58,636 nt of DNA from NCBI GenBank assembly GCA_945877405.1, contig CAMCSA010000011.1, forward strand, positions 1-58,636. The letters run 5' to 3'. Position numbers and translations under genes: made by a program. Positions within the stretch are counted from its first letter, which is position 1. Every line of letters begins with the position of its first letter. The notes beneath the pieces are model-generated. The model searched no databases and was not told the origin of the DNA. It worked only from the letters and a program-made list of their open reading frames with translations. The DNA comes from an uncultured Erysipelotrichaceae bacterium. Its GTDB lineage: Bacteria; Bacillota_I; Bacilli_A; Erysipelotrichales; Erysipelotrichaceae. Below are positions 8,882-17,672 of this stretch, one piece after another.

Positions 8882-10201
8882 ATGACTACAAATCCAAATT
8901 ATTACTATGCACCATCCACTATTAAAAACTTACTTCTTACTTCTATTGATTCTGTTGTCTCTAACATTAACTGTTATACCAAATCACCTGACGTTGATTT
9001 CACAAGAGTCAGAAAGATCACTGCAGATACCCTGATTAAGTTCATCTTACTTATGTCAACTGATAAATCAATGAATTCCAATCTATGCGATTACTTTACA
9101 TTAGCCGATGACCTGCCATCTCAATCTGCTATGTGTCAGAGAAGAAATCTTCTATTTCCAGATGCTCTTAGAAGAGTTATGAGACTGTTTACCGATAATA
9201 TGAGCAATCTTAAAACATTCAATGGCTACTATTTACTTGCATGTGATGGTTCTGATATCAATATTCCATACAATCCTGATGATATTGAAACATTCCATCC
9301 TGGAAAAGATGACAGCAGAGGATATAATCAGCTTCACCTGAACGCTCTATATGATGTCTGTAACCATATTTATCAGGATATTCAGATTGATACACACACC
9401 AAGAAAAATGAAACATATGCTTTGGAAGATGTGATTAAAATGCACAATTATCCGGATAATTCGGTAATAATCTGTGACAGAGGCTATGAAAAATACAACT
9501 TATTTGCGCTTTGTATTGAAAGAAATCAAAAGTTTCTGATTCGCGTAAAAGACGTTAACAGTAATGGCATTCTTTCTACAATGAATCTGGAAGATACAGA
9601 ATTTGATATTGATATTACAAAAACTCTGACAAGACTGCAGACGAATGAAGTGAAAGCACATCCTGAAAAGTATGTACGATTAATGACAAACTGTCCTGAT
9701 TTTGAATACTTAAAGATTGAAGATGACTATTATGATCTTCCACTCAGAATAGTTCGATTTAAGATTACAGAAGATACATATGAATGTCTGGCAACCAATC
9801 TCAGCAGAGAAGAATTTCCTTTCGAAGTAATGAAAGAACTGTATCACAAAAGATGGAATATCGAAGAGTCTTTCAAGACTCTCAAATATGCCATCGGTGC
9901 TGATTCATTCAACAGTAAAAAACAGAATTTTATCAGACAGGAAATCTATGCAAAGGTGATTCTGTATAACTTTTCCAGCTTTATCATAAATAACACCGTC
10001 ATAGATCAGCAGGCAGATAAATATAAAATCAATTTCCATGTAGCTATAACAAATATACGTTCTTACTTAAAAAATGAGATAGATGAAACAAATCTGATAG
10101 CGAAGATAAAAAAATTCCTGACCTTGATAAGACCAGGAAGAACTTATGAGCGACGGTTGAAACCAAAACATGCAACACCACTTGCATATAAACACTCATA
10201 A
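8882..10201 (+). CDS. IS4-family DDE transposase
   Basis: The 439-residue protein shows an RNase-H-like DDE core. The first Asp is in LLACDGSDINIPYN, the second in ICDRGYEKYN, and the Glu is in the exact Y-x2-R-x3-E-x6-K signature (YHKRWNIEESFKTLK) that defines IS4-family transposases. Length and layout fit the family. A strong AGGAGGAAATTTTACACT precedes the ATG, and TTGACA at about 8818 could serve as a -35 box. The gene is intact from end to end. It catalyses cut-and-paste transposition of the surrounding element. Confidence 0.93.
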   Translation: MTTNPNYYYAPSTIKNLLLTSIDSVVSNINCYTKSPDVDFTRVRKITADTLIKFILLMSTDKSMNSNLCDYFTLADDLPSQSAMCQRRNLLFPDALRRVMRLFTDNMSNLKTFNGYYLLACDGSDINIPYNPDDIETFHPGKDDSRGYNQLHLNALYDVCNHIYQDIQIDTHTKKNETYALEDVIKMHNYPDNSVIICDRGYEKYNLFALCIERNQKFLIRVKDVNSNGILSTMNLEDTEFDIDITKTLTRLQTNEVKAHPEKYVRLMTNCPDFEYLKIEDDYYDLPLRIVRFKITEDTYECLATNLSREEFPFEVMKELYHKRWNIEESFKTLKYAIGADSFNSKKQNFIRQEIYAKVILYNFSSFIINNTVIDQQADKYKINFHVAITNIRSYLKNEIDETNLIAKIKKFLTLIRPGRTYERRLKPKHATPLAYKHS

Positions 10202-10614
10202 CGTCGAAACCAAATATAAAGTACACCATGTACGAGAAAAATGCCAGTAAAATTTCAAGAAAAGTACAACTGGCTATTTCGTCATGCTTGAGAAATCAAT
10301 TATTTCGGGAATTAAAAAACAAATCTTATGGAAAAGCTGTTAACTTTCGCTAAAGATTTGTTTTCTTGAATTTTCAATTCATTTTCATTGAAACTTAGAT
10401 CACTAACTTAATGACATTGGCAGATAATGGCGTTTTTTTTCAGGTTTGTATTTGTACCAGAAAGTTTTCTAAACCCTTTTGTATCTGAAGCATTGAAGTT
10501 CTGTCCGTTGTTGATTTCGATACAGGAAAGGGTACCGTATTTGATCCAAACAAGATCTGCTTCTGAATATATCTGTAAATCATATCCATCTTCCTGAAAA
10601 ACTGCAATCCAACT

Positions 10615-10832
10615 TCAGAAATTACGAAACAGATCTGATTTCAGGTATTCACTTCTTTGAAACTGACCTTGCTGTTTTCAATGGGAAAAAAATTATTTCC
10701 TGTTAACTTTATGTGAAATATGTGTAAATTCTATACAAAATTACGTGATTTCGATAAAATAAGAGTGTTTCGAGGTAAAAACCGATACCATGCCGTAATG
10801 GCTGAAAAAAGTATTGAGGAGGAAACAATCAT
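10615..10832. other. Unassigned intergenic segment upstream of the phosphate symporter
   Basis: Between the gene remnant and the symporter I see no open frame or RNA fold. A strong ribosome site (GAGGAGGAAACAATCAT) lies at its right edge. AT-rich stretches such as GATAAAATAAG near 10752 could hold a promoter, but no convincing pair of boxes is visible. Confidence 0.4.
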
Positions 10833-12521
10833 ATGGGTTCTATATCATGGGATCTGATTTTGGGTGGATTTGCCCTGTTCATGTTTGGCATCTCTTTTAT
10901 GGGCGATGGTCTGAAGGCCGTTGCAGGTGACAAACTGCGAGACTACATTGACAAGTACACATCAACTACCATCAGTGCAGTACTGATCGGTATTGTCCTG
11001 ACAATCATCATGCAGTCAAGTTCTGCATCGATTGCCATTACGATCGGTCTTGTCAGAGCCGGCCTGATGAATCTGTCACAGGCAGCAGGAATTGTCATGG
11101 GTGCCAACATCGGTACGACAGTTACGTCCTTCCTGATCGGTCTTTCGATTGATGCATATGCGATGTATATTGTCTTTGCCGGTGGTATGCTGATCTGCTT
11201 TTCCAAAAACAGAAAGGTCAACTACTGGGGTAAAGTTTTATTCGGTTTCGGTCTGATGTTCTATGGTCTTTCCGCAATGGGTGATGGACTTGCAGCACTC
11301 AAGGAAATGCCGTTTTTTGAACAGTTTGCGATCAGTATGGCTAACAGACCATGGCTTGCAATGCTTGTCGGTGTTGCTTTAACAGCCATCGTTCAATCTT
11401 CTGCAGCAACCATTGGTGTTGTTCAGAAACTCTATCAGGCAAGTGCAATTACACTTGGTGCATCTTTGCCATTCATGTTTGGTGCCAATATTGGTACAAC
11501 CGTAACAGGTATTCTGGCATCCCTTGGTGGTACACTTGCCGCAAGAAGAACAGCTGCATTACATACTGTGTTCAATATCATCGGAACATTAGTCGGTATG
11601 CTTCTTCTGACACCTTTTACAGCAATCGTATCTACATTATCAACCGCAATGAATCTGAATCCGATGATGCAGATTGCCCTTGCAAATATCATCTTCAAGG
11701 TAATTACAACAGTTCTGTTCCTTCCAATTCTCAGACCGTATACAGAGCTGATCAAGAAGATCATTCCTGGACAGGAAGTCGAGCATATGGATATTGACAT
11801 TGGCGATCTGGATGCCAATGTTGCGGATGTACTGCCATCAGCTGCTATCGCTGCTTCAACGCAGACAATCCTGAAAATGAGTGATGTTGTCCGTCAGGAT
11901 ATCATCATGACAAAGGATTATCTCAATAAGCCAGGTACAGAAGATGATGCAGAAGTACTGCATCAGAATGAAGCACTGATTAATAAAACAGATAAGATCA
12001 TCACAGAATATCTCATCAAGATTCAGCAGAACCATGATGGTATGTCTGTTATGGATATGGAAGATGTCAGACTGAATCTGGAAGTTGTCAAGAATCTGGA
12101 ACGTATGGGAGATCTGGCAATGAATCTGACAGAATTCTTCACAATGGTTGCTGCAGATAAGGGCTCCTTTACAGAAGAAGCAATGAAGGAAATCAATACG
12201 ATGTTTGATCATCTGGTTGATATGATGGATGACAGCACAGAAGTATTTGTTACAAAGAACATGGACAGATATCTGGAACTGGAAGAAAAGGAAACAAAGA
12301 TGGACAAGATGGAAGTCGACGCAAGAAGACATCACTTCAAGCGTATGGCTGGCAATATCTGTGTTTCTCCTGTTGCATCCTCTGTTTATTGTGATGTCAT
12401 CGGTACACTGGAACGTATGGCAGACCATGCATGCAATATCGCCAAGTCTGCAATCTTTGAAACACAGGATGATATCTCTCCGGATGAACTTCTGCCAGAG
12501 GGATTCACACATCATTCGTGA
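10833..12521 (+). CDS. Na/Pi cotransporter family protein with PhoU-like tail
   Basis: The 562-residue protein has two repeated Na/Pi transporter modules (PF02690). Each carries the QSSSA-type signature: IIMQSSSASIAITIG and AIVQSSAATIGVV. GANIGTTVTS and GANIGTTVTG follow. Eight or so membrane helices span about residues 1-310. The C-terminal 230 residues are helical and PhoU-like (ERMGDLAMNLTE, LERMADHACNIA). It is expected to import phosphate with sodium, the PhoU domain acting as an internal regulator. It has a strong ribosome site and is followed by a terminator, so it stands alone. Confidence 0.9.
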   Translation: MGSISWDLILGGFALFMFGISFMGDGLKAVAGDKLRDYIDKYTSTTISAVLIGIVLTIIMQSSSASIAITIGLVRAGLMNLSQAAGIVMGANIGTTVTSFLIGLSIDAYAMYIVFAGGMLICFSKNRKVNYWGKVLFGFGLMFYGLSAMGDGLAALKEMPFFEQFAISMANRPWLAMLVGVALTAIVQSSAATIGVVQKLYQASAITLGASLPFMFGANIGTTVTGILASLGGTLAARRTAALHTVFNIIGTLVGMLLLTPFTAIVSTLSTAMNLNPMMQIALANIIFKVITTVLFLPILRPYTELIKKIIPGQEVEHMDIDIGDLDANVADVLPSAAIAASTQTILKMSDVVRQDIIMTKDYLNKPGTEDDAEVLHQNEALINKTDKIITEYLIKIQQNHDGMSVMDMEDVRLNLEVVKNLERMGDLAMNLTEFFTMVAADKGSFTEEAMKEINTMFDHLVDMMDDSTEVFVTKNMDRYLELEEKETKMDKMEVDARRHHFKRMAGNICVSPVASSVYCDVIGTLERMADHACNIAKSAIFETQDDISPDELLPEGFTHHS

Positions 12522-12537
12522 TGATTGTATGAAAACA

Positions 12538-12567
12538 ACGGGTCATGCTTTGTGCATAGCCCGTTTT
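12538..12567 (+). terminator. Terminator after the Na/Pi transporter
   Basis: AACGGGTCATGC pairs with GCATAGCCCGTT with one wobble and one mismatch, and TTTT follows. It lies 17 bases after the stop. Confidence 0.7.
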
Positions 12568-12596
12568 ATTGTGCCTGAGTGGAGCATGAGGAACTG

Positions 12597-12626
12597 TTGT
12601 GAAGGCTATAGGTTCAGGCATATACT
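12597..12626 (+). promoter_or_regulatory. Promoter placing the start site at the metallophosphoesterase ATG
   Basis: TTGTGA (12597-12602) and TATACT (12621-12626) are 18 bp apart. The -10 box ends only 6 bases before the ATG at 12633 and there is no Shine-Dalgarno sequence. Transcription should therefore begin at or very near the start codon, giving a leaderless mRNA. Confidence 0.55.
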
Positions 12627-12632
12627 GTTATC

Positions 12633-13835
12633 ATGAAACAGAACATATATACGAAAATCATGATCAGTTTATTTTGTATCTTTTCTCTGTCCTGTGCGTC
12701 GCTGCAACCTGTACCATCCTCGGGTTACGTACACGATAATGCAATCCACAAGATCTCAGTCCTTTCGGATACACACCTACAGACTGGGAATCTGAGTGAT
12801 GGGATATCCTATATCAATGCATGGAATCATGAAATCATAGAAGCTGCCTTGGATCAGATTGACACAGATGATACGGATCTTTTGATCCTGTGTGGAGATA
12901 ATACGAATTCTGGGAAAAAGGAAGAACATGAAGAGCTGATCAGCTTATTAAAAGAAATGGATGTGGATGTGATTGTCGTACCTGGCAATCATGATCTTGG
13001 AATGACTGAAACGGATGACTTTAAAAAGATGTATCGCATGTATGGTTATGGTACTGCCTTTTCAAAGGATACTGCATCGTTGAGTTATTGTGCCGTGTAT
13101 GACAATGTGATGATCATTGTACTGGATACCAATCATGATGCAGATGGAAAGACAGGTATACCGGAGTTTACTGATGAAACATTTGACTGGCTGGAGCAGC
13201 AGCTGCAGTATGCACAACAGGAAAATCTGACAGTGATCTGTGCAGGGCACTATCCTTTGATCACAAGACAGTCTGGAGAGTTTGCACAGAAGAAAAGAAT
13301 GACCCGTTTGTTGAATCAGTATGAAGTATCTTTGTATCTATGTGGGCATCTGCATTACCATGCAGTCAATGATAACGGTAACCTCAAAGAGGTTGTTGTA
13401 TCTCAGACAACTTCCTATCCGGTGAGTTACAGCACAATTGAAATGAATGAAGGTGTCATGGAAGCCTCTAGTGTTGCAGTGGATGTGGAAAGCTGGGCAA
13501 AGAACAATGGAAGAAAGGAAACAGAACTGTTGAACTTTGACTCTTACCTGCAGACCCGGTTTGCCAAAAAGTGTGAAGATGTTGTATTGGCTCTTGCGGA
13601 AGGGAAGGAAATATCACAGGCTGATCTGTTACTGGCTCAGGATCTGTTTTATAAAGTCATGAAGTATCGCAGTGATGGAATACTGTACAGACATAAAGAA
13701 GAAATACGTAATCATAACGGATATTCTGCCTTTCAAAAAATCTCGGAAGGTACAATATGGAACGAGTGGATTCCACTTGTGCTTGTGGAGGCAAATCCAA
13801 GCACAGAAGGCTTTTCTATTGATCTGAAACCGTGA
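12633..13835 (+). CDS. Exported metallophosphoesterase
   Basis: The 400-residue protein starts with a signal-like segment (KIMISLFCIFSLSCAS). The cysteine could be a lipoprotein anchor, although the lipobox is not classic. A calcineurin-type core follows with all metal motifs: SDTHLQ, LCGDNTNSG, VPGNHDLGM, CAGHYP and CGHLHYH. These bind two metal ions and hydrolyse phosphomonoesters or diesters outside the membrane; the substrate is unknown. The C-terminal 130 residues have no match I can name. The -10 box lies 6 bases before the ATG without a ribosome site, suggesting leaderless translation. Next to a phosphate importer it may scavenge phosphate, by context only. Confidence 0.82.
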   Translation: MKQNIYTKIMISLFCIFSLSCASLQPVPSSGYVHDNAIHKISVLSDTHLQTGNLSDGISYINAWNHEIIEAALDQIDTDDTDLLILCGDNTNSGKKEEHEELISLLKEMDVDVIVVPGNHDLGMTETDDFKKMYRMYGYGTAFSKDTASLSYCAVYDNVMIIVLDTNHDADGKTGIPEFTDETFDWLEQQLQYAQQENLTVICAGHYPLITRQSGEFAQKKRMTRLLNQYEVSLYLCGHLHYHAVNDNGNLKEVVVSQTTSYPVSYSTIEMNEGVMEASSVAVDVESWAKNNGRKETELLNFDSYLQTRFAKKCEDVVLALAEGKEISQADLLLAQDLFYKVMKYRSDGILYRHKEEIRNHNGYSAFQKISEGTIWNEWIPLVLVEANPSTEGFSIDLKP

Positions 13836-13975
13836 AAACTGTGCATGCCAGAGGTGTGTGTACCAATTAGGAAAATTTACATTTCACAAAGATAAAAGAA
13901 CCGTGAAAATCACATATTTTTTCAGCTGATTTATTAAAATCATTGTATGATATTTACAGGAGATGAAAAACAAAA

Positions 13976-15274
13976 ATGAAAGTCATTAACTATGAAGTAA
14001 AAAATCCGTTAGGAATCCATGCAAGACCTGCAGCTATTCTTGCGCAGGCATGCACAAATTTCAAGGCAGCCGTTACAATCGAATGTAATGGGGAATCTGC
14101 ATCTGGTAATAACGTTCTGCAGATTCTGGCATTACATGCTGCTAAGGGATCCACACTGAAGATCACAATCGATGGTGAAGATGCTGATGCATGTGCTGAT
14201 AAGATTCTGGAAGCACTGAATGAAATCCAGCCAAAAGACAAGGCTACTCAGGTTCTCAAGATCGCATTCTTTGGTACAAAGGAATACGACAGACTGTTCT
14301 TCTCTGAACTGTCCAAGGACAAGGGTGAAGGCACGTACAATGTTGATATCGAATACTTCAACAGCCGTCTGACAATTGAATCTGTTGGTCTGTCTAAGGG
14401 ATTTGATGGTGTATGTATCTTCGTTAACGATGAAGCACCAAGACCTGTTATCGAAAAGCTGGCTGAAAACGGCATCAAGCTGATTCTGCTCCGTTGCGCC
14501 GGTTTCAACAATGTTGATCTGGATGCATGTAAGGAACATGGTATTACAGTTCTGCGTGTACCTGCATATTCTCCATATGCAGTTGCTGAACATGCAATGG
14601 CTATTATCCAGGATGCAAACCGCCGTATCACAAAGGGTGTCAACAAGGTTAAGGACAACAACTTCTCCCTGAACGGTCTGCTCGGTGTTGACCTGCACAA
14701 CAAGGTTGCAGGTATCATGGGTACAGGACGTATTGGTCAAATCATGGCAAAGATCTGCAAGGGCTATGGTATGACAGTACTTGGTTGGGATGCTTATCCG
14801 AACAAGGCTCTGGAAGATCAGGGACTGCTGACATATGTTACAAAGGAAGAACTGCTCAGAAAGTCTGATCTGATTTCTCTGCATGCTCCATTAATCATGG
14901 GTGAAGGCGGAACATACCACCTGATCGATGATAAGGAAATCGAAATGATGAAGAATGGTGTCATGCTTGTCAACACATCCCGTGGTGGACTTGTTAATGT
15001 TGATGCTCTGATCCGAGGTCTGCGTGCTAACAAGTTCCATGCAGTAGCACTGGACGTATATGAAGGTGAAGACAGCAATGTTTACACAGACCATTCCGAT
15101 GATATGATGCAGAATTCCGTAGCAGCAAGACTTGTTACATTCCCTAACCTGATTCTGACATCTCATCAGGCATTCTTCACACGTGAAGCTCTGCAGGCAA
15201 TCGCAGCAGTCACAATGGAAAATGCAAGAAACTTCAATGAAGGACTTCCTTACGGACCAGCTGAAGTAAAGTAA
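13976..15274 (+). CDS. HPr phosphocarrier domain fused to D-lactate dehydrogenase
   Basis: The 432-residue protein is a two-domain fusion. Residues 1-84 align without gaps to HPr: NPLGIHARPAA places the phosphorylatable His at position 15 and Arg at 17. The Ser46 regulatory site is Asn46 (SGNNVLQILAL). After a short linker, residues 93-432 match LdhA-type D-lactate dehydrogenase: CIFVNDEAPRPV, LRCAGFNNVDLDA, NAD-binding GTGRIG (249-254) and Asp272. Catalytic Arg336, Glu363 and His397 are all present. HPr carries phosphate from PEP via Enzyme I; D-LDH reduces pyruvate. The join suggests PTS phosphorylation could control fermentation. AGGAG lies 13 bases before the ATG. A terminator follows, so it is monocistronic. 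Confidence 0.92.
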   Translation: MKVINYEVKNPLGIHARPAAILAQACTNFKAAVTIECNGESASGNNVLQILALHAAKGSTLKITIDGEDADACADKILEALNEIQPKDKATQVLKIAFFGTKEYDRLFFSELSKDKGEGTYNVDIEYFNSRLTIESVGLSKGFDGVCIFVNDEAPRPVIEKLAENGIKLILLRCAGFNNVDLDACKEHGITVLRVPAYSPYAVAEHAMAIIQDANRRITKGVNKVKDNNFSLNGLLGVDLHNKVAGIMGTGRIGQIMAKICKGYGMTVLGWDAYPNKALEDQGLLTYVTKEELLRKSDLISLHAPLIMGEGGTYHLIDDKEIEMMKNGVMLVNTSRGGLVNVDALIRGLRANKFHAVALDVYEGEDSNVYTDHSDDMMQNSVAARLVTFPNLILTSHQAFFTREALQAIAAVTMENARNFNEGLPYGPAEVK

Positions 15275-15306
15275 TGATTCATTCACAGAAAACAATAGGT
15301 TAACGC

Positions 15307-15336
15307 AAAAGGCACCGGTAGATCCGATGCCTTTTT
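15307..15336 (+). terminator. Terminator after the HPr-LDH fusion
   Basis: AAAGGCA-C-CGG pairs with CCG-A-TGCCTTT around the loop TAGAT, then a T run. One internal mismatch. Confidence 0.75.
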
Positions 15337-15489
15337 CAGGATTTAAAGAAGGATGTTTAGCACATTCTTCAAGCTGATCTATAAACAGACGAAAATTGCA
15401 ATATTTTACAGTTTTCATCTGTATGAACAGTCCACTGGTATATGTAACTGTCAGGTTGATCTTATTTGATCACTCAATACCACTCATCT

Positions 15490-16779
15490 TTAAAGGCTGA
15501 AAGGATCAAGCAGGAAATCATAAATGCTCATGGTAAGAATGCCATAGTCATCATAGAACGGTTTTACAATATCCTTTGTGATGATGATCTTACGGAATGA
15601 ATCATCAATCTTTCTGAATGGTCTGATTTCCTGTTCGCGTTTTGTTTCATCTGGCAGTGAGAAGGCAGACTGGATGTAGTAACGTAAAGATCCGAGGTTG
15701 CATACAAAATCCACTTCGAGCTGCTTACGGATTACTTTGCCAGTTGAATCTTTTTCAACTATCGGAATAACACCTACATCAACACTGTAACCGCGCATGC
15801 GCAACTCATTGTAGATGACATTTTCCATGACATGTGGCTGCTCAAACTGACGGAAATTGATTCTCGCGTTACGCAGTCCGTTATCGGAAAAATAGTACTT
15901 TTTAGGTGTTTCAATATAAGCCTTTCCTTTCAGATCATAACGTTGTGCTGATTCTATGAGGAAAGAGTCCTCAAAATAGCTCAGGTAAAGGCTTATCGTG
16001 TGTGATGTAATTCTGGATTTCTTGACAGAATGGAATGTATTCTTCAACTTTTCCGGATTGGTCAAAGAACCGATGGAGGAAGAAACAATGTTCAGCAGAT
16101 CCTCCAGTTCAGCAGTATTCCGGATCTTATGTCTTCTTGTGATATCACTGATATATATTTCCTGAAAAAGATTCTGTAAAGTTGTGGTCTTGTCATGATC
16201 ATCTTCCTGAAGAACAACCAAAGGAATACCACCGTAAAGCATATACTCAGATAATCCTTCATATTGATCTCCTTTATATACACTCATAAATTCTGCAAAG
16301 CTTAATGGATACATATGTACTTCATCACCACGACCTGCAAACTCTGTCGCAATATCTTTTGACAGAAGATATGCATTACTTCCTGTTACGAATACGTCCA
16401 TGTTTTCTTTACGCAGATATCCATTCATAACAGCTTCGAAGCAATCCAACATCTGTATTTCATCCAGCAGAAGATAATACATCTTTTCATCCGTTACTTT
16501 AGAATGAATATAATTCATGAATTTTTCCGGATCAGCTCCACGCTTTTCCTTTTTCATCTGAATCATGTTTTCACCAATCAAAGCAAGATCATCAGCAGAA
16601 TCGAAAGCAAAGCGGATGATATGATCTTCTTCTACACCACTTTCCAGCAGATGATGATAAAACAGTACATTAAGCAGGTAGCTTTTGCCGCAACGGCGGA
16701 TTCCGGTAATAACCTTAATCAGTCCATTGTTCTGTTTTCTGATCAGTTGATTCAGATAACCATCTCTTTTGATTTCCAT
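15490..16779 (-). CDS. AAA ATPase with DUF4143-type C-terminal domain
   Basis: The 429-residue protein begins with an AAA_14 ATPase domain: Walker A GIRRCGKS (about 27-34), Walker B LLLDEIQ and sensor VFVTGSNAYLLS. It ends with a DUF4143 region whose EVDFVCN...YYIQSAF resembles a PD-(D/E)XK nuclease core. The cellular role of this large bacterial family is unknown. The gene stands alone on the minus strand, with GAGGCGAGAAAATGG at the start and a 23-bp palindrome about 95 bases upstream. A remnant that looks like the C-terminus of a relative lies under the IS4 element about 5 kb away. Confidence 0.85.
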   Translation of the reverse strand: MEIKRDGYLNQLIRKQNNGLIKVITGIRRCGKSYLLNVLFYHHLLESGVEEDHIIRFAFDSADDLALIGENMIQMKKEKRGADPEKFMNYIHSKVTDEKMYYLLLDEIQMLDCFEAVMNGYLRKENMDVFVTGSNAYLLSKDIATEFAGRGDEVHMYPLSFAEFMSVYKGDQYEGLSEYMLYGGIPLVVLQEDDHDKTTTLQNLFQEIYISDITRRHKIRNTAELEDLLNIVSSSIGSLTNPEKLKNTFHSVKKSRITSHTISLYLSYFEDSFLIESAQRYDLKGKAYIETPKKYYFSDNGLRNARINFRQFEQPHVMENVIYNELRMRGYSVDVGVIPIVEKDSTGKVIRKQLEVDFVCNLGSLRYYIQSAFSLPDETKREQEIRPFRKIDDSFRKIIITKDIVKPFYDDYGILTMSIYDFLLDPFSL

Positions 16780-16872
16780 TTTCTCGCCTCCTTGCAGAAG
16801 ATTTATGCAATGAATTACATTTTTCTTTTCTATTCTACTTCAATTATATCGAAAAAGAGTGAAAATGACATG

Positions 16873-16895
16873 TATTACAGATGATTTCTGTAATA
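16873..16895. promoter_or_regulatory. 23-bp palindrome upstream of the AAA/DUF4143 gene
   Basis: TATTACAGA (16873-16881) and TCTGTAATA (16887-16895) are perfect 9-base arms around a 5-base centre. It lies upstream of the ATPase start and just downstream of the phosphodiesterase terminator. No T run follows, so it looks more like an operator than a terminator. Confidence 0.45.
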
Positions 16896-16928
16896 TGTTG
16901 CATTTTTCTTCTGTTGGCAATGTATATA

Positions 16929-16960
16929 AAAAGCAATGCTGTCCAATTAACATTGCTTTT
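16929..16960 (-). terminator. Terminator of the small phosphodiesterase
   Basis: On the minus strand AAAGCAATG pairs with CATTGCTTT, followed by further T residues. It lies 12 bases after the stop of the minus-strand gene. Confidence 0.75.
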
Positions 16961-16971
16961 GGATTGTTTCA

Positions 16972-17514
16972 TCAGAAGCTGATCTCCATGATGATCTGAT
17001 GTGATGCATCATATACAGCAAATCCACGTTCATCAAGAATTCCATAGCTGCATGGATACCCGCCTTTTGGTAAAGAAGCACTTCCTGGATTACAGAAGAT
17101 CATGCCATCTTCTATCTCTGCTGTTGGGATATGTGTATGGCCTGAAAGAAATACATCACCATCATTCAATGCAGGAAGATGATCTGGGGCATACACATGT
17201 CCATGGGACATGAATACCCTTCTTTGATTCAGGAATATTGTATTGGAATCACTCATACAAGGAAACTCCAGTACCATCTGATCGACTTCAGCTTCACAGT
17301 TTCCTCGTACTGCTGTGATGTGATCTTTGACACCATTCATGATTTCAATGACTTTCTTTGGTGCATAATCTGCAGGTACATCGTTACGTGGCCCATGGTA
17401 GAGGACATCCCCAAGGCACAGGATCCAGTTACAGTGATGATGGGAATATGCATCCAACATGAGCTGTACACCATGGAATGCACCATGGATATCTGATATG
17501 ACAAGGTATTTCAT
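16972..17514 (-). CDS. YfcE/MJ0936-family metallophosphodiesterase
   Basis: The 180-residue protein has a compact calcineurin-type fold: ISDIHGAF, LCLGDVLYHGP, AVRGNCEAE, MSHGHVY and LSGHTHIPT. The GNC in place of GNH is standard for the YfcE branch, which hydrolyses phosphodiesters with Mn(II) in vitro. The cellular substrate is unknown. The start at 17514 was chosen because AGGAGAAAACAGA lies directly upstream; a frame six codons longer would include that ribosome site. It is divergent from the CoA operon and ends with its own terminator. Confidence 0.88.
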   Translation of the reverse strand: MKYLVISDIHGAFHGVQLMLDAYSHHHCNWILCLGDVLYHGPRNDVPADYAPKKVIEIMNGVKDHITAVRGNCEAEVDQMVLEFPCMSDSNTIFLNQRRVFMSHGHVYAPDHLPALNDGDVFLSGHTHIPTAEIEDGMIFCNPGSASLPKGGYPCSYGILDERGFAVYDASHQIIMEISF

Positions 17515-17672
17515 TTCTGTTTTCTCCTGCATCCATTATATGCGAATGCATCAAAAAAAGTTATAATATTTCTGGACGAACCGTGATCGAAAGACATGGA
17601 TTCAATCAGTCCACTAACAAATCAATCTGTTATGATTCACCGCATCTTTCATGAGCGGCAGGAGGTAAAAAC

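Larger units (their letters stand above)
8672..10419 (+). mobile_element. IS4-family insertion sequence, complete, 1748 bp
   Basis: Terminal inverted repeats of 16 perfect bases (CAATGTCATTAAGTTA at 8672-8687 and its complement at 10404-10419) bound one transposase gene. The element is flanked by identical 9-bp copies of GCAGATAAT at 8663-8671 and 10420-10428, a target duplication in the range known for the IS4 family. Both ends and the transposase are intact and the duplication has no mismatches, so insertion is probably recent and the element may still be active. About 210 bp at each end is non-coding. Confidence 0.93.
8600..10614 (-). pseudogene. Gene remnant split by the IS4 element (DUF4143-type C-terminus)
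   Basis: If the IS4-family element and one copy of its 9-bp target duplication are removed, the minus strand reads one open frame of 85 codons. It runs from 10614 to a stop at 8600-8602. It includes DGYDLQIYSEADLVWIKYG, LSCIEINNGQNFNAS, KKNAIICTADKVSVLNDG and LLLPVSSI. The pattern of DLV...IEINNGQ...IICTAD...LPVSSI resembles the nuclease-like C-terminal part of DUF4143 AAA ATPases. Upstream of 10614 the frame is closed, so the N-terminal part was already lost. The insertion thus hit an existing remnant or completed its loss. The family call is tentative; the restored frame itself is directly visible. Confidence 0.6.

Noticed and set aside
13836-13975. Possible Rex or CRE operator before the HPr-LDH gene.
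   Set aside because: Only a Rex-like half-site (TTTCACAAA near 13882) is present; no palindrome matching either consensus.
17560-17672. Possible pantothenate or CoA riboswitch before the S component gene.
   Set aside because: Only weak stems are visible and no known riboswitch core was recognised.
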